Source: Alloalcanivorax profundimaris
GTDB lineage: Bacteria; Pseudomonadota; Gammaproteobacteria; Pseudomonadales; Alcanivoracaceae
Reading direction: 5' to 3'
Length of the DNA: 64,000 bases
NCBI RefSeq assembly: GCF_015265435.1
Contig: NZ_JABJWH010000020.1
Span: 124,001 to 188,000, forward strand
The notes beneath the pieces are model-generated. The model was not told where the DNA came from, did not search any database, and worked only from the letters and a program-made list of their open reading frames with translations. The translations under genes and the position numbers were made by a program. Of the stretch, positions 47,697-56,248 are shown in pieces (the first letter of the stretch is position 1; every line of letters begins with the position of its first letter).

Positions 47697-50600
47697 TTAC
47701 AGCCCGCGCAGCACATTCAGGATGGTTTCCTCGCTGACCGGCTTCTGCAAGAAGCCCACCCCCTTCTCCCGGGCCCGGGCCTGCACCTCGGCGCGCCGGT
47801 CCGCGGTGATCAGCATGGCCGGCACCACGTCTTCCCAGTAACCGTCCAGGGCCTCGATCACCTGGAAACCGGTCTCGCCGTCGTCCAGCTGATAATCCAC
47901 CAGCAGCAAGTCCGGCTCCGGCTGGCCCCGGGCCTGGCGCAGCGCCTCTTCCCGGGAGCCGGCGGTGACCGGTTCGCAGCCCAGGGCCCGCAGCAGCGCC
48001 TCCAGGCTGGCCAGCAGGGCCGGGTCGTTGTCCACGCAGAACACCCGGGTGCCCGCCAGATCCCGGCGATCCTCCAGGGCCGGACCGGGGCCCGCCGCCG
48101 GCTCCTCCACCGTGGTCACGCCGGCCAGAGGCACATACACCGAAAACACCGTGCCCTTGTCCGGCCAGGACTGCACCGTGATGCGGTGCCCCAGCAACCG
48201 GCAGATGCGGTCGGCGATGGCCAGCCCCAGGCCCAGGCCCTTGACCTGGCGACGGCCCTGCTGGGGCAGACGCAGAAACTCATGGAACACCTTGGCCTGC
48301 TGGTCCTCGGGGATGCCCGGCCCGGTGTCCCAGATCTCGATGCGCAGGGTGTCGCCGCGCCGGCGGCAGCCAAACAGCACCCGCCCGCGTTCGGTGTAAC
48401 GGATGGCGTTGGACAGCAGGTTCTGCAGCACCCGGCGCAGCAGCGCCTCGTCGGTATACACATAGAGGTCGCTGTACACGGTGCGCAGGGAAAGCCCCTC
48501 GGCGCGGGCCAGCACGCTGAATTCCTGGCCGAGCTGCTGCATCAGCGGCCGCACCGCCACGGTGGCCGGGTTGGCCTGCATGGTGCCGGTGTCCAGGCGG
48601 CTGATCTCCAGCAGCGCGGAAATAATCTGCTCGGCGGCGCGCAGGGAGCTGTCGATGTGCCCCAGCACCTGGCGCTCGTAGCCGAACTCGCCATCGCGCT
48701 GGCCGAGCCGCTGGGACAGCGACGAGGCGAACAGCTGGGCGGCGTTGAGCGGCTGCATCAGGTCGTGCCCGGCGGCGGCCAGGAACCGGGTCTTGCCCTC
48801 GTTGGCCTGCTCCAACTGGCTGTTCACCTCGGACAGCCGGCGGGTGCGCTCGGAGACCATTTGCTCCAGGTTCTCGTTGATCTGGCGCAGGGCGATCTCG
48901 TCGCGCTTGCGCTCGGTGATGTCCATGTAGGTGCTGACGAAACCGCCGCCCTCCATGGGGTTGCCCCGCACCTCCACGATCACGCCGTTGGGCAGCTCCC
49001 GCTCGAAGCTGTGGGCGCTGCCCTCGCGCAGCAGCTGCACCCGCTTGCGCACGTCCTGCTCCAGATCGTCGCCGGCGTAGAAACCGCGCTCGGCATTGTG
49101 CCAGTACACCTCCTCGATGGGCCGGCCCAGGCGGATAAAGCCTTCCGGGTAACCGAACAGATTCACGTAGGCCTGGTTCCAAGCCACGATGTTCAGATCC
49201 CGATCCACCACGCAGATGCCCTGGCTGATGGTCTCGATGGTGGTGCGCAGCAGCTGGTGGTTGAACTGAATCAGCTGCGAGGCCTCGTCCATGATGCGCA
49301 CCATGTCGTCGCGGCGCACGCTCTGCTTGCTGAGCAGCGACCCCATCACGATGCGCGCCGTGGACGCGCCCATGGCGCCGGCCAGCAGCCGCTCCACGTA
49401 ACGCACCAGGTGCAGCGGCGCCGGCAGCGACGGGTCCTCGGAGATCTGCCGCCGGTGCAGGTAATCAAAGAACAGCGGCCGTGCCCGGGGATGGCCCAGG
49501 CCCCGCTCGCACACCTGCAGCAGCTCGCCGGTGGTGATCAGCGGGTGGCCCATGCCTTCCCGCCACCAGTCCGTGGGCGTGTCCACGAAACGGGTGGCCT
49601 GGGTCTCGTCCAGCGGCGAGTGGTGGGCACGCCGGGAGAACGCCACATAGGCCACCAGGTTCAGGCTCAGGCTCCAGAACACGCCGTGGGTGAGCGGCGC
49701 CAGGCCCTCGATGCCGAACAACGCGTAGGGACGCAGCAGGCCCAGGCCGAACAGGCCGTGGCGGTTCAGGTAGTCCACCCATTCCATGGGCAGCATCAGC
49801 GGCAGCAGAAGGCAGTAGCCCCACGCCAGGAAGCCGAGTATCAGGCCGGCGAAGGCGCCGCTCTGGTGGCCCCGGTGCCAATAGAGGCCGCCGATCAGCG
49901 CCGGCGCCAGCTGCGCCACGGCGGCGAAGGACAGCAGCCCGATGCGCGCCAGGCCGTCGAACCGGTCGATGAGAATGTGGAACAGGAACGCCAGGGCCAG
50001 CAGCACCACGATGCTCAGCCGGCGCAGCAGACGCACCTGGTTGCTCAGGTCGGAGAGTTCCTCGTCGCCCTGGATGCGGTACTGCACCCAGGCCGGCATC
50101 AGCACCTCGTTGGTGAGCATGATCGCCAGTGCCATGGTGGACATGATCACCATGCCGGTGGCGGCGGCGATGCCGCCGATGAACGCCAGCAGCATCATGG
50201 CGTTGTTGCCGGCGGCCATGGGCAGCGACAGCATGTACATGTCCGCCGACCCGGAGTGCGGCTGGGTGAGCAGGCCGGCGGCCACGATCGGCAGCACGAA
50301 CACGGCGAACAGCCCCAGGTAGAGCGGCATCAGCCAGCGGGCCTTGCGCAGGTGCTGGAGGTCGTTGTTCTCCACCACCCCGGCGTGGAACTGGCGCGGC
50401 AGGCACAGGATCGCCAGCATCGACAGCAACAGGGCGGTGACGAAGTTCTGCGAGAACAGCGCCGGCTCGAAGGTGGCGCGCAGGTCCGGCGCCGCCATCA
50501 CCCGCCGCCACAAATCCGCCGGCCCCTCGAACACCACGAACAGGCAGAACAGCCCCATGATCACGAACGCTACCAGCTTGATGAAGGACTCGAAGCTGAC

Positions 50601-51167
50601 CGCCAGCATCAGGCCGGACTGGTGCTCGGTGGCGTCGATGTGGCGGGTGCCGAACAGCAGGGTGAACACCGCCATCAGCGCCGACACCGCCAGGGCGATG
50701 TCCAGCGGCGGCGTGGCGTTGATGCCCACCACGTGCTCGAAGGACAGAGTCACCGCCTTGAGCTGCAGGGCGATGTAGGGCAGCACACCGACGATGGCCA
50801 CCACCGTGACCAGCACCGCCAGCTGCCGGGATTTGCCGTAGCGGGCGGCGAGAAAGTCGGCGATGGAGGTAATGTGGTGCTGCTTGCCCACCGACACCAG
50901 CTTATAGATCAGCTCGCCGCCGAGCAGCATGGTGAGGATCGGGCCCAGATAGATGGGCAGGTAGGTCCAGCCGCTGTGCGCCGCCTCCCCCACCGCGCCG
51001 TAGAAGGTCCAGGACGTGCAGTACACCCCCAGCCCCAGGCTGTAGGTCCAGGCGTTGTTCACCACCGGCAGACCGCGCCGTTCCGCCCGGTCGCCCCACC
51101 AGGCGATGATGAACAGCACCATCACGTACAACAGGGCCATCAGCCCCAGTTGCCATAGACTCAACAA
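47697..51167 (-). CDS. CrbS/MxtR-like sensor: Na+/solute symporter domain fused to hybrid histidine kinase
   Basis: 1156 residues. A 12-13-helix SSS-type transporter domain (1-510) is followed by a linker, a PAS-like domain (about 640-760), a coiled segment, a kinase with H-box HDLMQPLNA (His801), N-box LLSNAIRY (Asn920) and G-boxes WDTGPGIPED and GLGLGLAI, then a receiver with Asp1091. This is the layout of CrbS (Vibrio), MxtR (Pseudomonas) and CbrA-type sensors. CrbS controls the switch from acetate excretion to uptake. The response regulator gene lies convergent to it and the symporter genes lie upstream on the same strand. Confidence 0.93.
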   Translation of the reverse strand: MLSLWQLGLMALLYVMVLFIIAWWGDRAERRGLPVVNNAWTYSLGLGVYCTSWTFYGAVGEAAHSGWTYLPIYLGPILTMLLGGELIYKLVSVGKQHHITSIADFLAARYGKSRQLAVLVTVVAIVGVLPYIALQLKAVTLSFEHVVGINATPPLDIALAVSALMAVFTLLFGTRHIDATEHQSGLMLAVSFESFIKLVAFVIMGLFCLFVVFEGPADLWRRVMAAPDLRATFEPALFSQNFVTALLLSMLAILCLPRQFHAGVVENNDLQHLRKARWLMPLYLGLFAVFVLPIVAAGLLTQPHSGSADMYMLSLPMAAGNNAMMLLAFIGGIAAATGMVIMSTMALAIMLTNEVLMPAWVQYRIQGDEELSDLSNQVRLLRRLSIVVLLALAFLFHILIDRFDGLARIGLLSFAAVAQLAPALIGGLYWHRGHQSGAFAGLILGFLAWGYCLLLPLMLPMEWVDYLNRHGLFGLGLLRPYALFGIEGLAPLTHGVFWSLSLNLVAYVAFSRRAHHSPLDETQATRFVDTPTDWWREGMGHPLITTGELLQVCERGLGHPRARPLFFDYLHRRQISEDPSLPAPLHLVRYVERLLAGAMGASTARIVMGSLLSKQSVRRDDMVRIMDEASQLIQFNHQLLRTTIETISQGICVVDRDLNIVAWNQAYVNLFGYPEGFIRLGRPIEEVYWHNAERGFYAGDDLEQDVRKRVQLLREGSAHSFERELPNGVIVEVRGNPMEGGGFVSTYMDITERKRDEIALRQINENLEQMVSERTRRLSEVNSQLEQANEGKTRFLAAAGHDLMQPLNAAQLFASSLSQRLGQRDGEFGYERQVLGHIDSSLRAAEQIISALLEISRLDTGTMQANPATVAVRPLMQQLGQEFSVLARAEGLSLRTVYSDLYVYTDEALLRRVLQNLLSNAIRYTERGRVLFGCRRRGDTLRIEIWDTGPGIPEDQQAKVFHEFLRLPQQGRRQVKGLGLGLAIADRICRLLGHRITVQSWPDKGTVFSVYVPLAGVTTVEEPAAGPGPALEDRRDLAGTRVFCVDNDPALLASLEALLRALGCEPVTAGSREEALRQARGQPEPDLLLVDYQLDDGETGFQVIEALDGYWEDVVPAMLITADRRAEVQARAREKGVGFLQKPVSEETILNVLRGL

Positions 51168-51171
51168 GGCG

Positions 51172-51393
51172 TCACCACTGAAAGAGAACCTGGCAGAACC
51201 GTACCACCACCGCCAGCAGCAACACCATCAGGCCGGCGCGCTGAATCTTGAACTCCACCGTGGACAGGGCCATGCCCCGGGCCCAGAAGCGCAGCACGCC
51301 GGACCAGTCCCCGGTGCGGCGGATATAACGCCCATAGGCCAGGGCCACCAGAAGCAGGCCGCCGAGCAGCAGGGCGCCTTGCAGATATTGCAT
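51172..51393 (-). CDS. 73-residue membrane protein preceding the CrbS-like sensor
   Basis: 73 residues with AAGGAGA seven bases before the ATG, ending four bases before the kinase gene. Two hydrophobic segments (about 5-22 and 53-70) flank a basic cytoplasmic-like middle (YGRYIRRTGDWSGVLRFWARG, about 21-41). I do not recognise a named family. The spacing and ribosome site make it a real gene, and its position suggests a partner or accessory of the transporter-like sensor. Confidence 0.72.
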   Translation of the reverse strand: MQYLQGALLLGGLLLVALAYGRYIRRTGDWSGVLRFWARGMALSTVEFKIQRAGLMVLLLAVVVRFCQVLFQW

Positions 51394-51435
51394 TGTTGTT
51401 CTCCTTGGAAGCTCTCCTCGGGAGTCGGTTGGGTA

Positions 51436-52029
51436 TCAGGAACGCTTCAGTTTCAGGTACATGAGCGCCGCCGTGGTGGCGTCGCCCCGGGCGGTGTGAC
51501 GGCCGATCACCGGCACCCCCAGTTTGCCGGCCACCCGCTCGAAACGCAGGTCCGGCAGTGCCTCCGGGCTGCGGTAGCGCTCGCGCTTGCGATACAGGTC
51601 GGACAACTCGACCACCGGGTTGGGCAGATCGAACCCGAGCCGCGCGCGCAGGTAGCGGTTGATCACCGCCAGATCGAAATCCAGGCACCAGCCCACCAGG
51701 GGCCGGTTGCCAATGAAGGCCAGCAATTGCTCCAGGGCGTCTTCCACGTCCAGGCCTTGGGCCAGATCCACGCCGCGCAAACGGTGAATGCAAATCGACT
51801 CGCCATCCAGGCTGGATGGCGGCGCCAGATGAAGGTCCAGGGCGGCGCCGGCGCACACCCGGCCGGCGCGGATCGGCACCGCCGCCACCGACACCAGTTC
51901 CGCGCGGCGCGGATCCAACCCGGTGGTTTCGCAATCCAGCGCCATCAGTTCGCTGCCATCCGGCGTCTCGAACAAATGGCCATGGGGGCCGTTGCCGTGG
52001 CGCCGTTTCTGTACCAGCCGTTTCAGCAT
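51436..52029 (-). CDS. DnaQ-like 3'-5' exonuclease (DEDDh)
   Basis: 197 residues from ATG, matching MLKRLVQKRR. Exo motifs: ALDCETTGLDP (Asp/Glu pair), VGWCLDFDLAVI (exo II) and GRHTARGDATTAAL (exo III with His and Asp). This DEDDh protein is too short and too far from dnaE or rnhA to be the replicative epsilon subunit. Similar exonuclease genes commonly sit between DUF294 and crbS-like genes. Substrate unknown; a role in signalling-nucleotide turnover cannot be excluded. Confidence 0.9.
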   Translation of the reverse strand: MLKRLVQKRRHGNGPHGHLFETPDGSELMALDCETTGLDPRRAELVSVAAVPIRAGRVCAGAALDLHLAPPSSLDGESICIHRLRGVDLAQGLDVEDALEQLLAFIGNRPLVGWCLDFDLAVINRYLRARLGFDLPNPVVELSDLYRKRERYRSPEALPDLRFERVAGKLGVPVIGRHTARGDATTAALMYLKLKRS

Positions 52030-52036
52030 GGCCACC

Positions 52037-53851
52037 TCAATATTCCAGATGGAAACGCCGGGACAGGCGTTTCTTGAATTCATTGACCACCTGCAGGGAT
52101 TCACGCAGCAGGTCCCGCTCCAGGGCGGTGAGGCGTTCCACCAGTACCTGGTTGCCGGGCAGATCGCCGACCTCGCCCTCCAGCCGCATCAGTTGCTGCT
52201 TGAGCCGCAGTTCGGAAAACAGCGCCATGGCTTCGCCCAGCTCCTCGGCGAAGGCGGCTTCCATCTGGCCGGCGTCCACCAGCCGGTCGAGCCGCGCCAG
52301 GGTGCCGGTTTCCTGGATGCGCTGCTCCAGGGTCATGGAGCGCACCCCGTGGACCACGGGAAACAGCCCGCCCTTCTTGATATCGATGCCCTGGTCCGGT
52401 TTCTTCAACGCCCCGAACCAGTTCAACGGCGTGGAGAATTTCAACGACGGCCGGGCGAAGCGCGACAGCAGGATCTGGTCGCCGCTGCAGCGCTGGAACA
52501 ACGCCTCGCGCAGACCCTCCACCAGCTCCGCCCGGCCGGCCACGGGATGGGCGTCGATCAGAATCGCCAGGTTCATCATGGCCGCGTCATCGCCCTGCCC
52601 GGCCCAGCGGGAAATCTGCTCGCGCCAGCGCGACACCGATCCCACCCAGTCCGGGTTGGACACCATGATGTTGCCCGGACAGCGCGGGTAGCCCAGCGAC
52701 AGCAACGTTTCGGTGAAACGCCGCATGTGCTCCTCCCGCTCCGGCCAGTGGGCGGCGTCGTCGAGGATCAGGGCGTTGTCCTGGTCGGTCTTGAGAATCT
52801 GCTCGCCACGCCCCTCGCTGCCCAGCACCAGCAGGCAGCCATGCTCCTGGTGCGCCTCGGGCACCACGAACTGGAACGCCTTGCTGATGATGCGGCCGTT
52901 AAGCGCCGCCAGCAGGTCCATGGCGAAGCGCATCTTCACGCCCTGGGCCATCAGCGCGCGCACCAGCTCCGGCAGGCGCGCGCTGGCCAGGGACAGCGCT
53001 TCCAGGTTGTCGGCCCGCTCCACCTCCAGGCCGACCACGTAGGAGCGGCTGGAGAAGAAGCTGAGCACATCGGTGAGTTCCACCACGCCCACCGGCTTGC
53101 GGCCCTCCATGACCACCACCCGCTCCACGCGGCTTCGGGTCATGTTCACCAGCGCGGAGAACAGGAACTCCCCGGGCGGCACCTTGATCAGCTCGAAGGT
53201 GGCCAGCGACAACGCCGGCGACGCCGGCGTCAGCCCTTCGTTGACCAGGCCGCGCAGCAGATCGGTCTTGGTGATCACGCCCACATGGCCGTTGCGCTCC
53301 ACCAGCAGGCTGTCCACCTGCCGCTCGTTAAGCGCCGCCACCGCCTCCTGGACGGTGCCTCCGGAAGGCAGCACCAGGGGCTCGCGCATGCACTGGTCCA
53401 CCTTGGCCAGCATGAAGCCGGCCATGGTGACGCCGCCTTCCCGGCGCTCCGCCAGCAGCCGGTTCTTGCTGGCCAGGCGTTGCCGGAAGTAGTCGGCGAA
53501 GGCCGGCTGCTCATCGCACAAGGTCTTGAACAGATCGGCGGGAATCAGATAGCAGAGGGTTTCTTCCTCGGTGATGAAGCGGTAACGGCTGCGGCCGTTG
53601 AGCACGCTCAGGGCACCGAACAGATCGCCGGCGGTGTACACGCCCAGGCGGCCGGCGTCCGCCGGCAGGGTCGGGTCCAGCTCCAGCACCGCGCCCTTGT
53701 GCACCAGGTACACCGAGCGGGCCGGATGGCGGGCTTCCAGCAACACCTCGCCGGCCTCGAAGAAGGCCATCTCCATGGCCGCCTTAAGGCGCTCGCGCTG
53801 CCCGTCGTCGAGCAGCGAAAACGGAAGCTGGTCAAAATCCACGTCGATCAT
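52037..53851 (-). CDS. cNMP-binding/CBS/DUF294 nucleotidyltransferase-like protein
   Basis: 604 residues. A cyclic-nucleotide-binding fold (about 10-125), two CBS domains (about 145-275), then a DUF294 nucleotidyltransferase-like region with LGSEGRGEQILKTDQDNAL (343-361, the GS-x-R-x-E...DxD pattern of GlnD-like enzymes), followed by a helical DUF294_C. Members are usually adjacent to Na+/acetate-type symporters and dnaQ-like genes, as here, and may sense or modify transport proteins. No substrate has been proven. Starts about 100 bases after the symporter gene, behind a hairpin. Confidence 0.92.
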   Translation of the reverse strand: MIDVDFDQLPFSLLDDGQRERLKAAMEMAFFEAGEVLLEARHPARSVYLVHKGAVLELDPTLPADAGRLGVYTAGDLFGALSVLNGRSRYRFITEEETLCYLIPADLFKTLCDEQPAFADYFRQRLASKNRLLAERREGGVTMAGFMLAKVDQCMREPLVLPSGGTVQEAVAALNERQVDSLLVERNGHVGVITKTDLLRGLVNEGLTPASPALSLATFELIKVPPGEFLFSALVNMTRSRVERVVVMEGRKPVGVVELTDVLSFFSSRSYVVGLEVERADNLEALSLASARLPELVRALMAQGVKMRFAMDLLAALNGRIISKAFQFVVPEAHQEHGCLLVLGSEGRGEQILKTDQDNALILDDAAHWPEREEHMRRFTETLLSLGYPRCPGNIMVSNPDWVGSVSRWREQISRWAGQGDDAAMMNLAILIDAHPVAGRAELVEGLREALFQRCSGDQILLSRFARPSLKFSTPLNWFGALKKPDQGIDIKKGGLFPVVHGVRSMTLEQRIQETGTLARLDRLVDAGQMEAAFAEELGEAMALFSELRLKQQLMRLEGEVGDLPGNQVLVERLTALERDLLRESLQVVNEFKKRLSRRFHLEY

Positions 53852-53890
53852 GGCGATTCACCCCGCCTTCGCGGGGGCCTCCACAACGGC

Positions 53891-53921
53891 AATCGGGGCG
53901 ACGCCAGGCGCCGCCCCGATT
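53891..53921 (-). terminator. Hairpin between symporter and DUF294 genes
   Basis: AATCGGGGCG and its exact reverse complement CGCCCCGATT are separated by 11 bases. No T-run follows on the minus strand, so it may be an attenuating or mRNA-stabilising stem rather than a full terminator. Confidence 0.45.
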
Positions 53922-53952
53922 CTTACTTTACGCCGTTTTTCGGCACCGTGCG

Positions 53953-55749
53953 TCAGTGTGCGTGGGCCTGGCCGGCGCCACGGGGCACGCGGATGTCCTC
54001 GACGATGTGCTGGATCTCTTCCGGCGGCGCCGCGGTCACGCGGGACACCAGGAAAGCCACCACGAAGTTGAGGATCATGCCCAGGGTACCGATGCCCTCC
54101 GGGGACACCCCGAACAGCCAGTGCTCGGCGCTGTTCAGCTCCGGCGACACGAACTTGAAGTAGACGATGTAGGAGAAAGTGAAGATCAGACCCACCGCCA
54201 TGCCGGCGATCGCCCCTTCCTTGTTCATGCGACGGTAGAAGATGCCCATCAGGATCACCGGGAAGAAGCTGGCCGCGGCGAGCCCGAAGGCGAACGCCAC
54301 CACCTGGGCCACGAACCCGGGTGGATTGATCCCGAAGTAACCGGCGATGCAGATCGCCACCACCGCCGCCAGCCGCGCGGCCAGCAATTCCTGCTTCTCG
54401 GTGATGTCCGGCTTGAGGGTTTTCTTGAGCAGGTCGTGGGACACCGCCGAGGAGATCACCAGCAACAGACCCGCCGCCGTCGACAGGGCCGCCGCCACGC
54501 CGCCGGCCGCCACCAGGGCGATCACCCAGGCCGGCAGATTACCGATTTCCGGGTTGGCCAGCACGATGATGTCGCGGTCGATGTAGACCTCGGCGTCGTT
54601 GTTGGTGGGGGTGTTGGTGACCACCCGCTCGCCGAAGTCCCCGGTGGCCTGACTGCGGTCGCCGGCGAAGTTGGGCTTGCCTTCGAAGGGCGCGCCGGCG
54701 GACATCTGCACGCGGCCGTCGCCGTTCTTGTCCATCCAGCCGATCAGCCCGGAATTCTCCCAGTTGTAGAACCAGCCCGGCAGCTCCTGATACTGGGTTT
54801 CGTTGACCGTTTCGATCAGGTTGGTGCGGGCGAAAGCGCCCACCGCCGGCGCGGTGGTGTACAGCAAGGCGATGAAGAACAACGCCCAGCCGGCGCTGAT
54901 GCGCGCGTCACGGACCGTGGGCACGGTGAAGAACCGCACGATCACGTGGGGCAGACCGGCGGTGCCGCACATCAGGGCGGCGGCGATGAAGAATACATCC
55001 ACGGTGCTTTTCTGGCCTTCGGTGTAGGCCCCGAAACCAAGGTCTTGAACGATACGGTCGAGTCGCTCGAGCAGGTACACGCCGGTGTCGTTGCCGGCGG
55101 CATCGAGCACCGTGGCGCCGAAGCCGGTCTGCGGCAGCACGTGGCCGGTCATCAGAATGGACAGGAACACCGCCGGCACCAGGAAGGCGAAGATCAGCAC
55201 GCAGTACTGCGCCACCTGGGTGTAGGTGATGCCCTTCATGCCGCCCAGCACCGCGTAGAAGAACACGATGGCCATGCCGATGATCACGCCCAGGTTCACG
55301 TCCACTTCCAGGAAGCGGGCGAACACGATGCCGACGCCGCGCATCTGCCCGGCCACGTAGGTGAAGGACACGAAGATCACGCAGATCACCGCCACGGTGC
55401 GGGCCACGTTGGAGTAGTAACGGTCACCGATGAAGTCCGGCACCGTGAACTTACCGAACTTGCGCAGGTAGGGCGCCAGCAGCATGGCCAGCAACACGTA
55501 GCCGCCGGTCCAGCCCATCAGATACACGGAGGCGTCGTAGCCGGCGTAGGCGATGATGCCCGCCATGGAAATGAACGAAGCGGCGGACATCCAGTCCGCG
55601 GCGGTGGCGGCGCCGTTGGCGATCGGCGACACGCCGCCACCGGCGACGTAGAAGTCCTTCGTGGACGCCGCCCGCGACCAGATCGCGATGCCGATGTAGA
55701 GCGCGAACGACGCGCCCACGAAGATATAGGTGAGCAGTTGAACATCCAT
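53953..55749 (-). CDS. Sodium/solute symporter large subunit (VC_2705 type)
   Basis: 598 residues with about 13 helices. Landmarks: ADWMSAASFISMAGIIAYAGYDASVYLMGWTGGYVLLAML near the N-terminus, AVLGGMKGITYTQVAQYCVL (sodium-site helix), and GLPHVIVRFFTVPTVRDAR. A periplasmic loop carries the EF-hand-like DKNGDGRV (340-347). It belongs to the two-subunit SSS group whose small subunit is DUF4212; it is related to acetate permease ActP. The partner is 18 bases upstream. Acetate or another short carboxylate is the likely substrate, supported by the CrbS-like gene. Confidence 0.93.
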   Translation of the reverse strand: MDVQLLTYIFVGASFALYIGIAIWSRAASTKDFYVAGGGVSPIANGAATAADWMSAASFISMAGIIAYAGYDASVYLMGWTGGYVLLAMLLAPYLRKFGKFTVPDFIGDRYYSNVARTVAVICVIFVSFTYVAGQMRGVGIVFARFLEVDVNLGVIIGMAIVFFYAVLGGMKGITYTQVAQYCVLIFAFLVPAVFLSILMTGHVLPQTGFGATVLDAAGNDTGVYLLERLDRIVQDLGFGAYTEGQKSTVDVFFIAAALMCGTAGLPHVIVRFFTVPTVRDARISAGWALFFIALLYTTAPAVGAFARTNLIETVNETQYQELPGWFYNWENSGLIGWMDKNGDGRVQMSAGAPFEGKPNFAGDRSQATGDFGERVVTNTPTNNDAEVYIDRDIIVLANPEIGNLPAWVIALVAAGGVAAALSTAAGLLLVISSAVSHDLLKKTLKPDITEKQELLAARLAAVVAICIAGYFGINPPGFVAQVVAFAFGLAAASFFPVILMGIFYRRMNKEGAIAGMAVGLIFTFSYIVYFKFVSPELNSAEHWLFGVSPEGIGTLGMILNFVVAFLVSRVTAAPPEEIQHIVEDIRVPRGAGQAHAH

Positions 55750-55768
55750 TTTTCCGGTCCTCTTGTTA

Positions 55769-56026
55769 TTACTCTTCGTGGACGTCGAATTTGCGATCCA
55801 GTTTGTTCATGGAGCGCGCGTACAGAATGATCAGCGCCAGGAACACGTAGATCGAACCTTGTTGCGCGAACCAGAAGCCCAGCTTGAAACCGAAAAACTG
55901 AATGTTGTTGAGCACATCGACGAGCAGAATGCCGCAGCCATAGGACACGACGAACCACACGACCAGATAACTCAGGATCAACTTCACGTTGGCGGCCCAG
56001 TAGGCGCGGGCGTTTTCTTCTCTCAT
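55769..56026 (-). CDS. DUF4212 small symporter subunit
   Basis: 85 residues from ATG with an AGAGGGG ribosome site. Two helices (LILSYLVVWFVVSYGCGILLV and GSIYVFLALIILYARSM) surround IQFFGFKLGFWFAQQGS, the family hallmark of the Na+/solute symporter small subunit. Longer upstream frames are not coding. First gene of the cluster. Confidence 0.95.
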   Translation of the reverse strand: MREENARAYWAANVKLILSYLVVWFVVSYGCGILLVDVLNNIQFFGFKLGFWFAQQGSIYVFLALIILYARSMNKLDRKFDVHEE

Positions 56027-56110
56027 TGGTTTACCCCTCTGCGTACTGACGGTAAAACTCTTTCGAGCCTTGCCAGGAAGACTAAACAAAGGGGTGGGTC
56101 GCCACAGTAT

Positions 56111-56120
56111 GACTTTAGTC
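56111..56120. promoter_or_regulatory. GACT-TT-AGTC dyad upstream of the symporter operon
   Basis: The dyad GACTTTAGTC (followed by GAAGGTC) lies about 85 bases before the DUF4212 start, where an activator would bind. A GAAGGTC also occurs at about 56164. I do not know the CrbR operator, so this is only a candidate. Confidence 0.25.
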
Positions 56121-56183
56121 GAAGGTCCGGCTGACGCGGGCTCCAGCCCGGCGGAGACTCGACGAAGGTCGAAGGCGGCAGCG

Positions 56184-56248
56184 GTGGGAGCGGCTTCCGC
56201 CGCGATGAAGATGGCAGCGCCGTTGAGCGCGGCTGAAGCCGCTCCTAC
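56184..56248. repeat. REP pair D at the end of dusC
   Basis: A left unit (56184-56206, GTGGGAGCGGCTTCC...GAT) and inverted right unit (56227-56248, ...GCCGCTCCTAC) are separated by 20 bases. The stop codon of dusC lies inside the right arm (see that gene). Confidence 0.88.

Noticed and set aside
48186-51158. A 990-codon open frame opposite the CrbS-like gene
   Set aside because: Composition is low-complexity His/Gln/Arg and the minus strand encodes a complete sensor kinase. Comparable mirror frames opposite dxs, thrS and the symporter were dropped for the same reason.
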